The notes under the pieces were generated by a model that worked only from the letters and a program-made list of their open reading frames with translations, did not search any database and had not been told where the DNA came from. The position numbers and the translations under genes are program-made. A DNA stretch of 64,000 nt from Hippasteria phrygiana (Eukaryota; Echinodermata; Asteroidea; Valvatida; Goniasteridae), in contig JAZGUH010000326.1 in NCBI GenBank assembly GCA_037893225.1, positions 3,844,001 to 3,908,000 on the forward strand, written 5' to 3'. Positions 1 to 13,900 of this stretch are shown here, piece after piece; positions within the stretch are counted from its first letter, which is position 1; each line of letters begins with the position of its first letter.

Positions 1-233
1 GGATTTGGTCAATATCCCATTCAATTATGAACAGGGAAAGGAGGGGCGTTCATCTGAAAATGTGGCAAACGTTAAGCAGTCACAATACAGAATCGGAAGA
101 ACGCACACAGAGTTCACGGGAAGAAATTTGTTGCGAGGTTTGAATTTTCTCGAAGAGTTCTAACGCTGTGAAGCTGGCGATTGTCTCAAATTGTTGCGCT
201 AGATCTAAGCTACCCATACGTGTGAAAATTGCT
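1..233 (+). repeat. First complete monomer (233-bp deletion subtype) and unit description
   Basis: This is the first whole unit and an example of the short subtype, where 'aatgcagtaaacggg' (unit 85-98) is replaced by the one-base-shorter 'aatacagaatcgg'. Diagnostic sites across the array, by unit position: 16 c/a, 18 c/t, 20 t/g, 41 g/a, 55 t/g, 62 g/a/t, 73 t/c, 76 g/a, 80 t/c, 81 c/a, 87 g/a, 98 g/a, 100 g/c, 103 c/g, 107 c/a, 113 g/t, 118 c/t, 119 g/a, 124 g/c, 130 a/t, 132 g/t, 135 c/t, 152 c/g, 162 t/c, 169 g/t, 178 g/a, 179 c/t/a, 183 g/t, 188 c/g, 196 t/g, 200-201 ct/ga, 203 g/t, 215 c/a, 216 c/t, 225 g/a. The same combinations of these recur as subtypes. Confidence 0.93.
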
Positions 234-700
234 GGATTTGGTCAATATCCCATTCAATTATGAACAGGGAAAGGAGGGGCGTTCATCTGAAAATGTGGCA
301 AACGTCAAGCAGTCACAATGCAGTAAACGGGAGAAGGCACACAGAGTTCACGGGAAGAAATTAGGTGCGAGGTTTGAATTTTCTCGAAGAGTTCTAACGC
401 TGTGAAGCTGGCGATGGTCTCAAATTGTTGCGGAAGATCTAAGCTACCCATACGTGTGAAAATTGCTGGATTTGGTCAATATCCCATTCAATTATGAACA
501 GGGAAAGGAGGGGCGTTCATCTGAAAATGTGGCAAACGTTAAGCAGTCACAATACAGAATCGGAAGAACGCACACAGAGTTCACGGGAAGAAATTTGTTG
601 CGAGGTTTGAATTTTCTCGAAGAGTTCTAACGCTGTGAAGCTGGCGATGGTCTGAAATTGTTGCGCTATATCTAAGCTACCCATACGTGTAAACATTACT

Positions 701-3500
701 GGATTTGGTCAATATACCAGTCAATTATGAACAGGGAAAGGAGGGGCGTTCATCTGAAAATATGGCAAACGTTAAGCAGTCACAATACAGAATCGGAAGA
801 ACGCACACAGAGTTCACGGGAAGAAATTTGTTGCGAGGTTTGAATTTTCTCGAAGAGTTCTAACGCTGTGAAGCTGGCGATTGTCTCAAATTGTTGCGCT
901 AGATCTAAGCTACCCATACGTGTGAAAATTGCTGGATTTGGTCAATATCCCATTCAATTATGAACAGGGAAAGGAGGGGCGTTCATCTGAAAATGTGGCA
1001 AACGTTAAGCAGCCACAATGCAGTAAACGGGAGAACGCACACAGAGTTCACGGGAAGAAATTAGGTGCGAGGTTTGAATTTTCTCGAAGAGTTCTAACGC
1101 TGTGAAGCTGGCGATGGTCTCAAATTGTGGCGCTAGATCTAAGCTACACATACGTGTAAAAATTACTTGATTTGGTCAATATACCATTCAATTATGAACA
1201 GGGAAAGGAGGGGCGTTCATCTGAAAATGTGGCAAACGTTAAGCAGTCACAATGCAGTAAACGGAAGAACGCACACAGAGTTCACAGTAAGAAATTTGTT
1301 GCGAGGTTTGAATTTTCTGGAAGAGTTCTAACGCTGTGAAGCTGGTGATGGTCTGAAATTGTTGCGCTAGATCTAAGCTACCCATACGTGTGGAAATTGC
1401 TGGATTTGGTCAATATCCCATTCAATTATGAACAGGGAAAGGAGGGGCGTTCATCTGAAAATGTGGCAAACGTTAAGCAGTCACAATGCAGTAAACGGGA
1501 GAACGCACACAGAGTTCACGGGAAGAAATTTGTTGCTAGGTTTGAATTTTCTCGAAGAGTTCTAACGCTGTGAAGCTGGCTATTGTCTCAAATTGTTGAG
1601 CTAGATCTAAGCTACCCATACGTGTGAAAATTGCTGGATTTGGTCAATATCCCATTCAATTATGAACAGGGAAAGAAGGGGCGTTCATCTGAAAATGTGG
1701 CAAACGTTAAGCAGTCACAATGCAGTAAACGGGAGAACGCACACAGAGTTCACGGGAAGAAATTAGGTGTGAGTTTTGAATTTTCTCGAAGAGTTCTAAC
1801 GCTGTGAAGCTGGCGATGGTCTGAAATTGTTGCGCTATATCTAAGCTACCCATACGTGTGAAAAGTACTGGATTTGGTCAATATCCTATTCAATTATGAA
1901 CAGGGAAAGGAGGGGCGTTCATCTGAAAATGTGGCAAACGTTAAGCAGCCACAATACAGTAAACGGGAGAACGCACACAGAGTTCACGGGAAGAAATTAG
2001 GTGCGAGGTTTGAATTTTCTCGAAGAGTTCCAACGCTTTGAAGCTGGCGATTGTCTCAAATTGTTGCGCTAGATCTAAGCTACCCATACGTGTGAAAATT
2101 GCTGGATTTGGTCAATATCCCATTCAATTATGAACAGGGAAAGGAGGGGCGTTCATCTGAAAATGTGGCAAACGTCAAGCAGTCACAATGCAGTAAACGG
2201 GAGAACGCACACAGAGTTCACGGGAAGAAATTAGGTGCGAGGTTTGAATTTTCTCGAAGAGTTCTAACGCTGTGAAGCTGGTGATGGTCTGAAATTGTTG
2301 CGCTATATCTAAGCTACCCATACGTGTAAACATTACTGGATTTGGTCAATATACCAGTCAATTATGAACAGGGAAAGGAGGGGCGTTCATCTGAAAATAT
2401 GGCAAACGTTAAGCAGTCACAATACAGAATCGGAAAAACGCACACAGAGTTCACGGGAAGAAATTTGTTGCGAGGTTTGAATTTTCTCGAAGAGTTCTAA
2501 CGCTGTGAAGCTGGCGATTGTCTCAAATTGTTGCGCTAGATCTAAGCTACCCATACGTGTGAAAATTGCTGGATTTGGTCAATATCCCATTCAATTATGA
2601 ACAGGGAAAGGAGGGGCGTTCATCTGAAAATGTGGCAAACGTTAAGCAGCCACAATGCAGTAAACGGGAGAACGCACACAGAGTTCACGGGAAGAAATTA
2701 GGTGCGAGGTTTGAATTTTCTCGAAGAGTTCTAACGCTGTGAAGCTGGCGATGGTCTCAAATTGTGGCGCTAGATCTAAGCTACACATACGTGTAAAAAT
2801 TACTTGATTTGGTCAATATACCATTCAATTATGAACAGGGAAAGGAGGGGCGTTCATCTGAAAATGTGGCAAACGTTAAGCAGTCACAATGCAGTAAACG
2901 GAAGAACGCACACAGAGTTCACAGGAAGAAATTTGTTGCGAGGTTTGAATTTTCTGGAAGAGTTCTAACGCTGTGAAGCTGGTGATGGTCTGAAATTGTT
3001 GCGCTAGATCTAAGCTACCCATACGTGTGAAAATTGCTGGATTTGGTCAATATCCCATTCAATTATGAACAGGGAAAGAAGGGGCGTTCATCTGAAAATG
3101 TGGCAAACGTTAAGCAGTCACAATGCAGTAAACGGGAGAACGCACACAGAGTTCACGGGAAGAAATTAGGTGTGAGGTTTGAATTTTCTCGAAGAGTTCT
3201 AACGCTGTGAAGCTGGCGATGGTCTGAAATTGTTGCGCTATATCTAAGCTACCCATACGTGTGAAAAGTACTGGATTTGGTCAATATCCTATTCAATTAT
3301 GAACAGGGAAAGGAGGGGCGTTCATCTGAAAATGTGGCAAACGTTAAGCAGCCACAATACAGTAAACGGGAGAACGCACACAGAGTTCACGGGAAGAAAT
3401 TAGGTGCGAGGTTTGAATTTTCTCGAAGAGTTCCAACGCTTTGAAGCTGGCGATTGTCTCAAATTGTTGCGCTAGATCTAAGCTACCCATACGTGTGAAC
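701..3500 (+). repeat. Left-edge subarray, 7-mer-like repeats (about 1637 bp)
   Basis: The subtype with 'ctacacatacg' followed by 'ttacttgatttgg' starts units at 1168 and 2805, which are 1637 bp apart (7 monomers minus one deletion). The 'ccagtca' subtype at 701 has its counterpart at 2338, also 1637 bp away. The copies are not perfectly collinear. The monomer at 1402 with 'ttgctaggtttg' is missing from the second copy, where the 'gaaagaagggg' monomer (starting 3039) matches the one at 1636 at a 1403-bp offset. The missing monomer type appears instead at about 3504. This reads as a 7-mer copied with loss of one unit. Confidence 0.75.
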
Positions 3501-6500
3501 ATTGCTGGATTTGGTCAATATCCCATTCAATTATGAACAGGGAAAGGAGGGGCGTTCATCTGAAAATGTGGCAAACGTTAAGCAGTCACAATGCAGTAAA
3601 CGGGAGAACGCACACAGAGTTCACGGGAAGAAATTTGTTGCTAGGTTTGAATTTTCTCGAAGAGTTCTAACGCTGTGAAGCTGGCTATTGTCTCAAATTG
3701 TTGAGCTAGATCTAAGCTACCCATACGTGTGAAAATTGCTGGATTTGGTCAATATCCCATTCAATTATGAACAGGGAAAGAAGGGGCGTTCATCTGAAAA
3801 TGTGGCAAACGTTAAGCAGTCACAATGCAGTAAACGGGAGAACGCACACAGAGTTCACGGGAAGAAATTAGGTGTGAGGTTTGAATTTTCTCGAAGAGTT
3901 CTAACGCTGTGAAGCTGGCGATGGTCTGAAATTGTTGCGCTATATCTAAGCTACCCATACGTGTGAAAAGTACTGGATTTGGTCAATATCCTATTCAATT
4001 ATGAACAGGGAAAGGAGGGGCGTTCATCTGAAAATGTGGCAAACGTTAAGCAGCCACAATACAGTAAACGGGAGAACGCACACAGAGTTCACGGGAAGAA
4101 ATTAGGTGCGAGGTTTGAATTTTCTCGAAGAGTTCCAACGCTTTGAAGCTGGCGATTGTCTCAAATTGTTGCGCTAGATCTAAGCTACCCATACGTGTGA
4201 ACATTGCTGGATTTGGTCAATATCCCATTCAATTATGAACAGGGAAAGGAGGGGCGTTCATCTGAAAATGTGGCAAACGTCAAGCAGTCACAATGCAGTA
4301 AACGGGAGAACGCACACAGAGTTCACGGGAAGAAATTAGGTGCGAGGTTTGAATTTTCTCGAAGAGTTCTAACGCTGTGAAGCTGGTGATGGTCTGAAAT
4401 TGTTGCGCTATATCTAAGCTACCCATACGTGTAAACATTACTGGATTTGGTCAATATACCAGTCAATTATGAACAGGGAAAGGAGGGGCGTTCATCTGAA
4501 AATATGGCAAACGTTAAGCAGTCACAATACAGAATCGGAAGAACGCACACAGAGTTCACGGGAAGAAATTTGTTGCGAGGTTTGAATTTTCTCGAAGAGT
4601 TCTAACGCTGTGAAGCTGGCGATTGTCTCAAATTGTTGCGCTAGATCTAAGCTACCCATACGTGTGAAAATTGCTGGATTTGGTCAATATCCCATTCAAT
4701 TATGAACAGGGAAAGGAGGGGCGTTCATCTGAAAATGTGGCAAACGTTAAGCAGCCACAATGCAGTAAACGGGAGAACGCACACAGAGTTCACGGGAAGA
4801 AATTAGGTGCGAGGTTTGAATTTTCTCGAAGAGTTCTAACGCTGTGAAGCTGGCGATGGTCTCAAATTGTGGCGCTAGATCTAAGCTACACATACGTGTA
4901 AAAATTACTTGATTTGGTCAATATACCATTCAATTATGAACAGGGAAAGGAGGGGCGTTCATCTGAAAATGTGGCAAACGTTAAGCAGTCACAATGCAGT
5001 AAACGGAAGAACGCACACAGAGTTCACAGGAAGAAATTTGTTGCGAGGTTTGAATTTTCTGGAAGAGTTCTAACGCTGTGAAGCTGGTGATGGTCTGAAA
5101 TTGTTGCGCTAGATCTAAGCTACCCATACGTGTGAAAATTGCTGGATTTGGTCAATATCCCATTCAATTATGAACAGGGAAAGGAGGGGCGTTCATCTGA
5201 AAATGTGGCAAACGTTAAGCAGTCACAATGCAGTAAACGGGAGAACGCACACAGAGTTCACGGGAAGAAATTTGTTGCTAGGTTTGAATTTTCTCGAAGA
5301 GTTCTAACGCTGTGAAGCTGGCTATTGTCTCAATTGTTGAGCTAGATCTAAGCTACCCATACGTGTGGAAATTGCTGGATTTGGTCAATATCCCATTTAA
5401 TTATGAACAGGGAAAGAAGGGGCGTTCATCTGAAAATGTGGCAAACGTTAAGCAGTCACAATGCAGTAAACGGGAGAACGCACACAGAGTTCACGGGAAG
5501 AAATTAGGTGTGAGGTTTGAATTTTCTCGAAGAGTTCTAACGCTGTGAAGCTGGCGATGGTCTGAAATTGTTGCGCTATATCTAAGCTACCCATACGTGT
5601 GAAAAGTACTGGATTTGGTCAATATCCTATTCAATTATGAACAGGGAAAGGAGGGGCGTTCATCTGAAAATGTGGCAAACGTTAAGCAGCCACAATACAG
5701 TAAACGGGAGAACGCACACAGAGTTCACGGGAAGAAATTAGGTGCGAGGTTTGAATTTTCTCGAAGAGTTCCAACGCTTTGAAGCTGGCGATTGTCTCAA
5801 ATTGTTGCGCTAGATCTAAGCTACCCATACGTGTGAAAATTGCTGGATTTGGTCAATATCCCATTCAATTATGAACAGGGAAAGGAGGGGCGTTCATCTG
5901 AAAATGTGGCAAACGTCAAGCAGTCACAATGCAGTAAACGGGAGAACGCACACAGAGTTCACGGGAAGAAATTAGGTGTGAGGTTTGAATTTTCTCGAAG
6001 AGTTCTAACGCTGTGAAGCTGGCGATGGTCTGAAATTGTTGCGCTATATCTAAGCTACCCATACGTGTGAAAAGTACTGGATTTGGTCAATATCCTATTC
6101 AATTATGAACAGGGAAAGGAGGGGCGTTCATCTGAAAATGTGGCAAACGTTAAGCAGCCACAATACAGTAAACGGGAGAACGCACACAGAGTTCACGGGA
6201 AGAAATTAGGTGCGAGGTTTGAATTTTCTCGAAGAGTTCCAACGCTTTGAAGCTGGCGATTGTCTCAAATTGTTGCGCTAGATCTAAGCTACCCATACGT
6301 GTGAAAATTGCTGGATTTGGTCAATATCCCATTCAATTATGAACAGGGAAAGGAGGGGCGTTCATCTGAAAATGTGGCAAACGTCAAGCAGTCACAATGC
6401 AGTAAACGGGAGAACGCACACAGAGTTCACGGGAAGAAATTAGGTGCGAGGTTTGAATTTTCTCGAAGAGTTCTAACGCTGTGAAGCTGGTGATGGTCTG

Positions 6501-9500
6501 AAATTGTTGCGCTATATCTAAGCTACCCATACGTGTAAACATTACTGGATTTGGTCAATATACCAGTCAATTATGAACAGGGAAAGGAGGGGAATTCATC
6601 TGAAAATATGGCAAACGTTAAGCAGTCACAATACAGAATCGGAAGAACGCACACAGAGTTCACGGGAAGAAATTTGTTGCGAGGTTTGAATTTTCTCGAA
6701 GAGTTCTAACGCTGTGAAGCTGGCGATTGTCTCAAATTGTTGCGCTAGATCTAAGCTACCCATACGTGTGAAAATTGCTGGATTTGGTCAATATCCCATT
6801 CAATTATGAACAGGGAAAGGAGGGGCGTTCATCTGAAAATGTGGCAAACGTTAAACAGCCACAATGCAGTAAACGGGAGAACGCACACAGAGTTCACGGG
6901 AAGAAATTAGGTGCGAGGTTTGAATTTTCTCGAAGAGTTCTAACGCTGTGAAGCTGGCGATGGTCTCAAATTGTTGCGCTAGATCTAAGCTACCCATACG
7001 TGTAAAAATTACTTGATTTGGTCAATATACCATTCAATTATGAACAGGGAAAGGAGGGGCGTTCATCTGAAAATGTGGCAAACGTTAAGCAGTCACAATG
7101 CAGTAAACGGGAGAACGCACACAGAGTTCACGGGAAGAAATTTGGTGCGAGGTTTGAATTTTCTCGAAGAGTTCCAACGCTTTGAAGCTGGCGATTGTCT
7201 CAAATTGTTGCGCTAGATCTAAGCTACCCATACGTGTGAAAATTGCTGGATTTGGTCAATATCCCATTCAATTATGAACAGGGAAAGGAGGGGCGTTCAT
7301 CTGAAAATGTGGCAAACGTTAAGCAGTCACAATGCAGTAAACGGGAGAACGCACACAGAGTTCACGGGAAGAAATTTGTTGCTAGGTTTGAATTTTCTCG
7401 AAGAGTTCTAACGCTGTGAAGCTGGCTATTGTCTCAAATTGTTGAGCTAGATCTAAGCTACCCATACGTGTGAAAATTGCTGGATTTGGTCAATATCCCA
7501 TTCAATTATGAACAGGGAAAGAAGGGGCGTTCATCTGAAAATGTGGCAAACGTTAAGCAGTCACAATGCAGTAAACGGGAGAACGCACACAGAGTTCACG
7601 GGAAGAAATTAGGTGTGAGGTTTGAATTTTCTCGAAGAGTTCTAACGCTGTGAAGCTGGCGATGGTCTGAAATTGTTGCGCTATATCTAAGCTACCCATA
7701 CGTGTGAAAAGTACTGGATTTGGTCAATATCCTATTCAATTATGAACAGGGAAAGGAGGGGCGTTCATCTGAAAATGTGGCAAACGTTAAGCAGCCACAA
7801 TACAGTAAACGGGAGAACGCACACAGAGTTCACGGGAAGAAATTAGGTGCGAGGTTTGAATTTTCTCGAAGAGTTCCAACGCTTTGAAGCTGGCGATTGT
7901 CTCAAATTGTTGCGCTAGATCTAAGCTACCCATACGTGTGAACATTGCTGGATTTGGTCAATATCCCATTCAATTATGAACAGGGAAAGGAGGGGCGTTC
8001 ATCTGAAAATGTGGCAAACGTCAAGCAGTCACAATGCAGTAAACGGGAGAACGCACACAGAGTTCACGGGAAGAAATTAGGTGCGAGGTTTGAATTTTCT
8101 CGAAGAGTTCTAACGCTGTGAAGCTGGTGATGGTCTGAAATTGTTGCGCTATATCTAAGCTACCCATACGTGTAAACATTACTGGATTTGGTCAATATAC
8201 CAGTCAATTATGAACAGGGAAAGGAGGGGCGTTCATCTGAAAATATGGCAAACGTTAAGCAGTCACAATACAGAATCGGAAGAACGCACACAGAGTTCAC
8301 GGGAAGAAATTTGTTGCGAGGTTTGAATTTTCTCGAAGAGTTCTAACGCTGTGAAGCTGGCGATTGTCTCAAATTGTTGCGCTAGATCTAAGCTACCCAT
8401 ACGTGTGAAAATTGCTGGATTTGGTCAATATCCCATTCAATTATGAACAGGGAAAGGAGGGGCGTTCATCTGAAAATGTGGCAAACGTTAAGCAGCCACA
8501 ATGCAGTAAACGGGAGAACGCACACAGAGTTCACGGGAAGAAATTAGGTGCGAGGTTTGAATTTTCTCGAAGAGTTCTAACGCTGTGAAGCTGGCGATGG
8601 TCTCAAATTGTGGCGCTAGATCTAAGCTACACATACGTGTAAAAATTACTTGATTTGGTCAATATACCATTCAATTATGAACAGGGAAAGGAGGGGCGTT
8701 CATCTGAAAATGTGGCAAACGTTAAGCAGTCACAATGCAGTAAACGGAAGAACGCACACAGAGTTCACAGGAAGAAATTTGTTGCGAGGTTTGAATTTTC
8801 TGGAAGAGTTCTAACGCTGTGAAGCTGGTGATGGTCTGAAATTGTTGCGCTAGATCTAAGCTACCCATACGTGTGAAAATTGCTGGATTTGGTCAATATC
8901 CCATTCAATTATGAACAGGGAAAGGAGGGGCGTTCATCTGAAAATGTGGCAAACGTTAAGCAGTCACAATGCAGTAAACGGGAGAACGCACACAGAGTTC
9001 ACGGGAAGAAATTTGTTGCTAGGTTTGAATTTTCTCGAAGAGTTCTAACGCTGTGAAGCTGGCTATTGTCTCAATTGTTGAGCTAGATCTAAGCTACCCA
9101 TACGTGTGAAAATTGCTGGATTTGGTCAATATCCCATTTAATTATGAACAGGGAAAGAAGGGGCGTTCATCTGAAAATGTGGCAAACGTTAAGCAGTCAC
9201 AATGCAGTAAACGGGAGAACGCACACAGAGTTCACGGGAAGAAATTAGGTGTGAGGTTTGAATTTTCTCGAAGAGTTCTAACGCTGTGAAGCTGGCGATG
9301 GTCTGAAATTGTTGCGCTATATCTAAGCTACCCATACGTGTGAAAAGTACTGGATTTGGTCAATATCCTATTCAATTATGAACAGGGAAAGGAGGGGCGT
9401 TCATCTGAAAATGTGGCAAACGTTAAGCAGCCACAATACAGTAAACGGGAGAACGCACACAGAGTTCACGGGAAGAAATTAGGTGCGAGGTTTGAATTTT

Positions 9501-10980
9501 CTCGAAGAGTTCCAACGCTTTGAAGCTGGCGATTGTCTCAAATTGTTGCGCTAGATCTAAGCTACCCATACGTGTGAAAATTGCTGGATTTGGTCAATAT
9601 CCCATTCAATTATGAACAGGGAAAGGAGGGGCGTTCATCTGAAAATGTGGCAAACGTCAAGCAGTCACAATGCAGTAAACGGGAGAACGCACACAGAGTT
9701 CACGGGAAGAAATTAGGTGTGAGGTTTGAATTTTCTCGAAGAGTTCTAACGCTGTGAAGCTGGCGATGGTCTGAAATTGTTGCGCTATATCTAAGCTACC
9801 CATACGTGTGAAAAGTACTGGATTTGGTCAATATCCTATTCAATTATGAACAGGAAAAGGAGGGGCGTTCATCTGAAAATGTGGCAAACGTTAAGCAGCC
9901 ACAATACAGTAAACGGGAGAACGCACACAGAGTTCACGGGAAGAAATTAGGTGCGAGGTTTGAATTTTCTCGAAGAGTTCCAACGCTTTGAAGCTGGCGA
10001 TTGTCTCAAATTGTTGCGCTAGATCTAAGCTACCCATACGTGTGAAAATTGCTGGATTTGGTCAATATCCCATTCAATTATGAACAGGGAAAGGAGGGGC
10101 GTTCATCTGAAAATGTGGCAAACGTCAAGCAGTCACAATGCAGTAAACGGGAGAACGCACACAGAGTTCACGGGAAGAAATTAGGTGCGAGGTTTGAATT
10201 TTCTCGAAGAGTTCTAACGCTGTGAAGCTGGTGATGGTCTGAAATTGTTGCGCTATATCTAAGCTACCCATACGTGTAAACATTACTGGATTTGGTCAAT
10301 ATACCAGTCAATTATGAACAGGGAAAGGAGGGGAATTCATCTGAAAATATGGCAAACGTTAAGCAGTCACAATACAGAATCGGAAGAACGCACACAGAGT
10401 TCACGGGAAGAAATTTGTTGCGAGGTTTGAATTTTCTCGAAGAGTTCTAACGCTGTGAAGCTGGCGATTGTCTCAAATTGTTGCGCTAGATCTAAGCTAC
10501 CCATACGTGTGAAAATTGCTGGATTTGGTCAATATCCCATTCAATTATGAACAGGGAAAGGAGGGGCGTTCATCTGAAAATGTGGCAAACGTTAAACAGC
10601 CACAATGCAGTAAACGGGAGAACGCACACAGAGTTCACGGGAAGAAATTAGGTGCGAGGTTTGAATTTTCTCGAAGAGTTCTAACGCTGTGAAGCTGGCG
10701 ATGGTCTCAAATTGTTGCGCTAGATCTAAGCTACCCATACGTGTAAAAATTACTTGATTTGGTCAATATACCATTCAATTATGAACAGGGAAAGGAGGGG
10801 CGTTCATCTGAAAATGTGGCAAACGTTAAGCAGTCACAATGCAGTAAACGGGAGAACGCACACAGAGTTCACGGGAAGAAATTTGGTGCGAGGTTTGAAT
10901 TTTCTCGAAGAGTTCCAACGCTTTGAAGCTGGCGATTGTCTCAAATTGTTGCGCTAGATCTAAGCTACCCATACGTGTGA
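3440..10980 (+). repeat. 16-mer higher-order repeat, 3741 bp, two tandem copies
   Basis: Two near-identical copies lie in tandem, roughly 3.50-7.24 kb and 7.24-10.98 kb. Rare markers recur exactly 3741 bp apart. The single-base deletion 'gtctcaattgttgag' is at about 5331 and 9072. The 'ggggaattcatc' change, which creates an EcoRI site, is at about 6592 and 10333. The unit starting 'tgatttggtc' after 'cccatacgtgtaaaaa' is at 7013 and 10754. 3741 equals 16 x 234 minus 3, which matches two 233-bp monomers plus the extra deletion per copy. The copies differ at few bases, for example 'gtgaac' near 3501 against 'gtgaaa' near 7242, and 'gggaaag' against 'aggaaaag' near 9853. Identity breaks to the left around 3.4 kb and to the right around 11.0 kb. 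Confidence 0.9.
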
Positions 10981-13900
10981 AAATTGCTGGATTTGGTCAA
11001 TATCCCATTCAATTATGAACAGGGAAAGGAGGGGCGTTCATCTGAAAATGTGGCAAACGTCAAGCAGTCACAATGCAGTAAACGGGAGAAGGCACACAGA
11101 GTTCACGGGAAGAAATTAGGTGCGAGGTTTGAATTTTCTCGAAGAGTTCTAACGCTGTGAAGCTGGCGATGGTCTCAAATTGTTGCGGAAGATCTAAGCT
11201 ACCCATACGTGTGAAAATTACTGGATTTGGTCAATATCCCATTCAATTATGAACAGGGAAAGGAGGGGCGTTCATCTGAAAATGTGGCAAACGTTAAGCA
11301 GTAACAATGCAGTAAACGGAAGAACGCACACAGAGTTCACAGGAAGAAATTTGTTGCGAGGTTTGAATTTTCTCGAAGAGTTCTAACGCTGTGAAGCTGG
11401 TGATGGTCTGAAATTGTTGCGCTATATCTAAGCTACCCATACGTGTAAACATTACTGGATTTGGTCAATATACCAGTCAATTATGAACAGGGAAAGGAGG
11501 GGCGTTCATCTGAAAATATGGCAAACGTTAAGCAGTCACAATACAGAATCGGAAGAACGCACACAGAGTTCACGGGAAGAAATTTGTTGCGAGGTTTGAA
11601 TTTTCTCGAAGAGTTCTAACGCTGTGAAGCTGGCGATTGTCTCAAATTGCTGCGCTAGATCTAAGCTACCCATACGTGTGAAAATTGCTGGATTTGGTCA
11701 ATATCCCATTCAATTATGAACAGGGAAAGGAGGGGCGTTCATCTGAAAATGTGGCAAACGTTAAGCAGCCACAATGCAGTAAACGGGAGAACGCACACAG
11801 AGTTCACGGGAAGAAATTAGGTGCGAGGTTTTAATTTTCTCGAAGAGTTCTAACGCTGTGAAGCTGGCGATGGTCTCAAATTGTGGCGCTAGATCTAAGC
11901 TACACATACGTGTGAAAATTGCTGGATTTGGTCAATATCCCATTCAATTATGAACAGGGAAAGGAGGGGCGTTCATCTGAAAATGTGGCAAACGTCAAGC
12001 AGTCACAATGCAGTAAACGGGAGAAGGCACACAGAGTTCACGGGAAGAAATTAGGTGCGAGGTTTGAATTTTCTCGAAGAGTTCTAACGCTGTGAAGCTG
12101 GCGATGGTCTCAAATTGTTGCGGAAGATCTAAGCTACCCATACGTGTGAAAATTGCTGGATTTGGTCAATATCCCATTCAATTATGAACAGGGAAAGGAG
12201 GGGCGTTCATCTGAAAATGTGGCAAACGTTAAGCAGTCACAATACAGAATCGGAAGAACGCACACAGAGTTCACGGGAAGAAATTTGTTGCGAGGTTTGA
12301 ATTTTCTCGAAGAGTTCTAACGCTGTGAAGCTGGCGATTGTCTCAAATTGTTGCGCTAGATCTAAGCTACCCATACGTGTGAAAATTGCTGGATTTGGTC
12401 AATATCCCATTCAATTATGAACAGGGAAAGGAGGGGCGTTCATCTGAAAATGTGGCAAACGTCAAGCAGTCACAATGCAGTAAACGGGAGAAGGCACACA
12501 GAGTTCACGGGAAGAAATTAGGTGCGAGGTTTGAATTTTCTCGAAGAGTTCTAACGCTGTGAAGCTGGCGATGGTCTCAAATTGTTGCGGAAGATCTAAG
12601 CTACCCATACGTGTGAAAATTGCTGGATTTGGTCAATATCCCATTCAATTATGAACAGGGAAAGGAGGGGCGTTCATCTGAAAATGTGGCAAACGTTAAG
12701 CAGTCACAATACAGAATCGGAAGAACGCACACATAGTTCACGGGAAGAAATTTGTTGCGAGGTTTGAATTTTCTCGAAGAGTTCTAACGCTGTGAAGCTG
12801 GCGATTGTCTCAAATTGTTGCGCTAGATCTAAGCTACCCATACGTGTGAAAATTGCTGGATTTGGTCAATATCCCATTCAATTATGAACAGGGAAAGGAG
12901 GGGCGTTCATCTGAAAATGTGGCAAACGTTAAGCAGTCACAATGCAGTAAACGGGAGAACGCACACAGAGTTCACGGGAAGAAATTTGGTGCGAGGTTTG
13001 AATTTTCTCGAAGAGTTCCAACGCTTTGAAGCTGGCGATTGTCTCAAATTGTTGCGCTAGATCTAAGCTACCCATACGTGTGAAAATTGCTGGATTTGGT
13101 CAATATCCCATTCAATTATGAACAGGGAAAGGAGGGGCGTTCATCTGAAAATGTGGCAAACGTCAAGCAGTCACAATGCAGTAAACGGGAGAAGGCACAC
13201 AGAGTTCACGGGAAGAAATTAGGTGCGAGGTTTGAATTTTCTCGAAGAGTTCTAACGCTGTGAAGCTGGCGATGGTCTCAAATTGTTGCGGAAGATCTAA
13301 GCTACCCATACGTGTGAAAATTACTGGATTTGGTCAATATCCCATTCAATTATGAACAGGGAAAGGAGGGGCGTTCATCTGAAAATGTGGCAAACGTTAA
13401 GCAGTAACAATGCAGTAAACGGAAGAACGCACACAGAGTTCACAGGAAGAAATTTGTTGCGAGGTTTGAATTTTCTCGAAGAGTTCTAACGCTGTGAAGC
13501 TGGTGATGGTCTGAAATTGTTGCGCTATATCTAAGCTACCCATACGTGTAAACATTACTGGATTTGGTCAATATACCAGTCAATTATGAACAGGGAAAGG
13601 AGGGGCGTTCATCTGAAAATATGGCAAACGTTAAGCAGTCACAATACAGAATCGGAAGAACGCACACAGAGTTCACGGGAAGAAATTTGTTGCGAGGTTT
13701 GAATTTTCTCGAAGAGTTCTAACGCTGTGAAGCTGGCGATTGTCTCAAATTGCTGCGCTAGATCTAAGCTACCCATACGTGTGAAAATTGCTGGATTTGG
13801 TCAATATCCCATTCAATTATGAACAGGGAAAGGAGGGGCGTTCATCTGAAAATGTGGCAAACGTTAAGCAGCCACAATGCAGTAAACGGGAGAACGCACA

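Noticed and set aside
5312..5548. The longest open reading frame (78 codons), and similar 60-67 codon frames at 1388-1573, 7013-7216, 10754-10957, 28715-28900, 58468-58671, 58689-58874 and 61263-61448
   Set aside because: All are pieces of the satellite unit read in one frame or another, opening only where a subtype change removes a stop. They use GTG or TTG starts, recur because the DNA is repeated, and show no conserved domain that I recognise. The 5312 frame exists only because of a one-base deletion near 5331.
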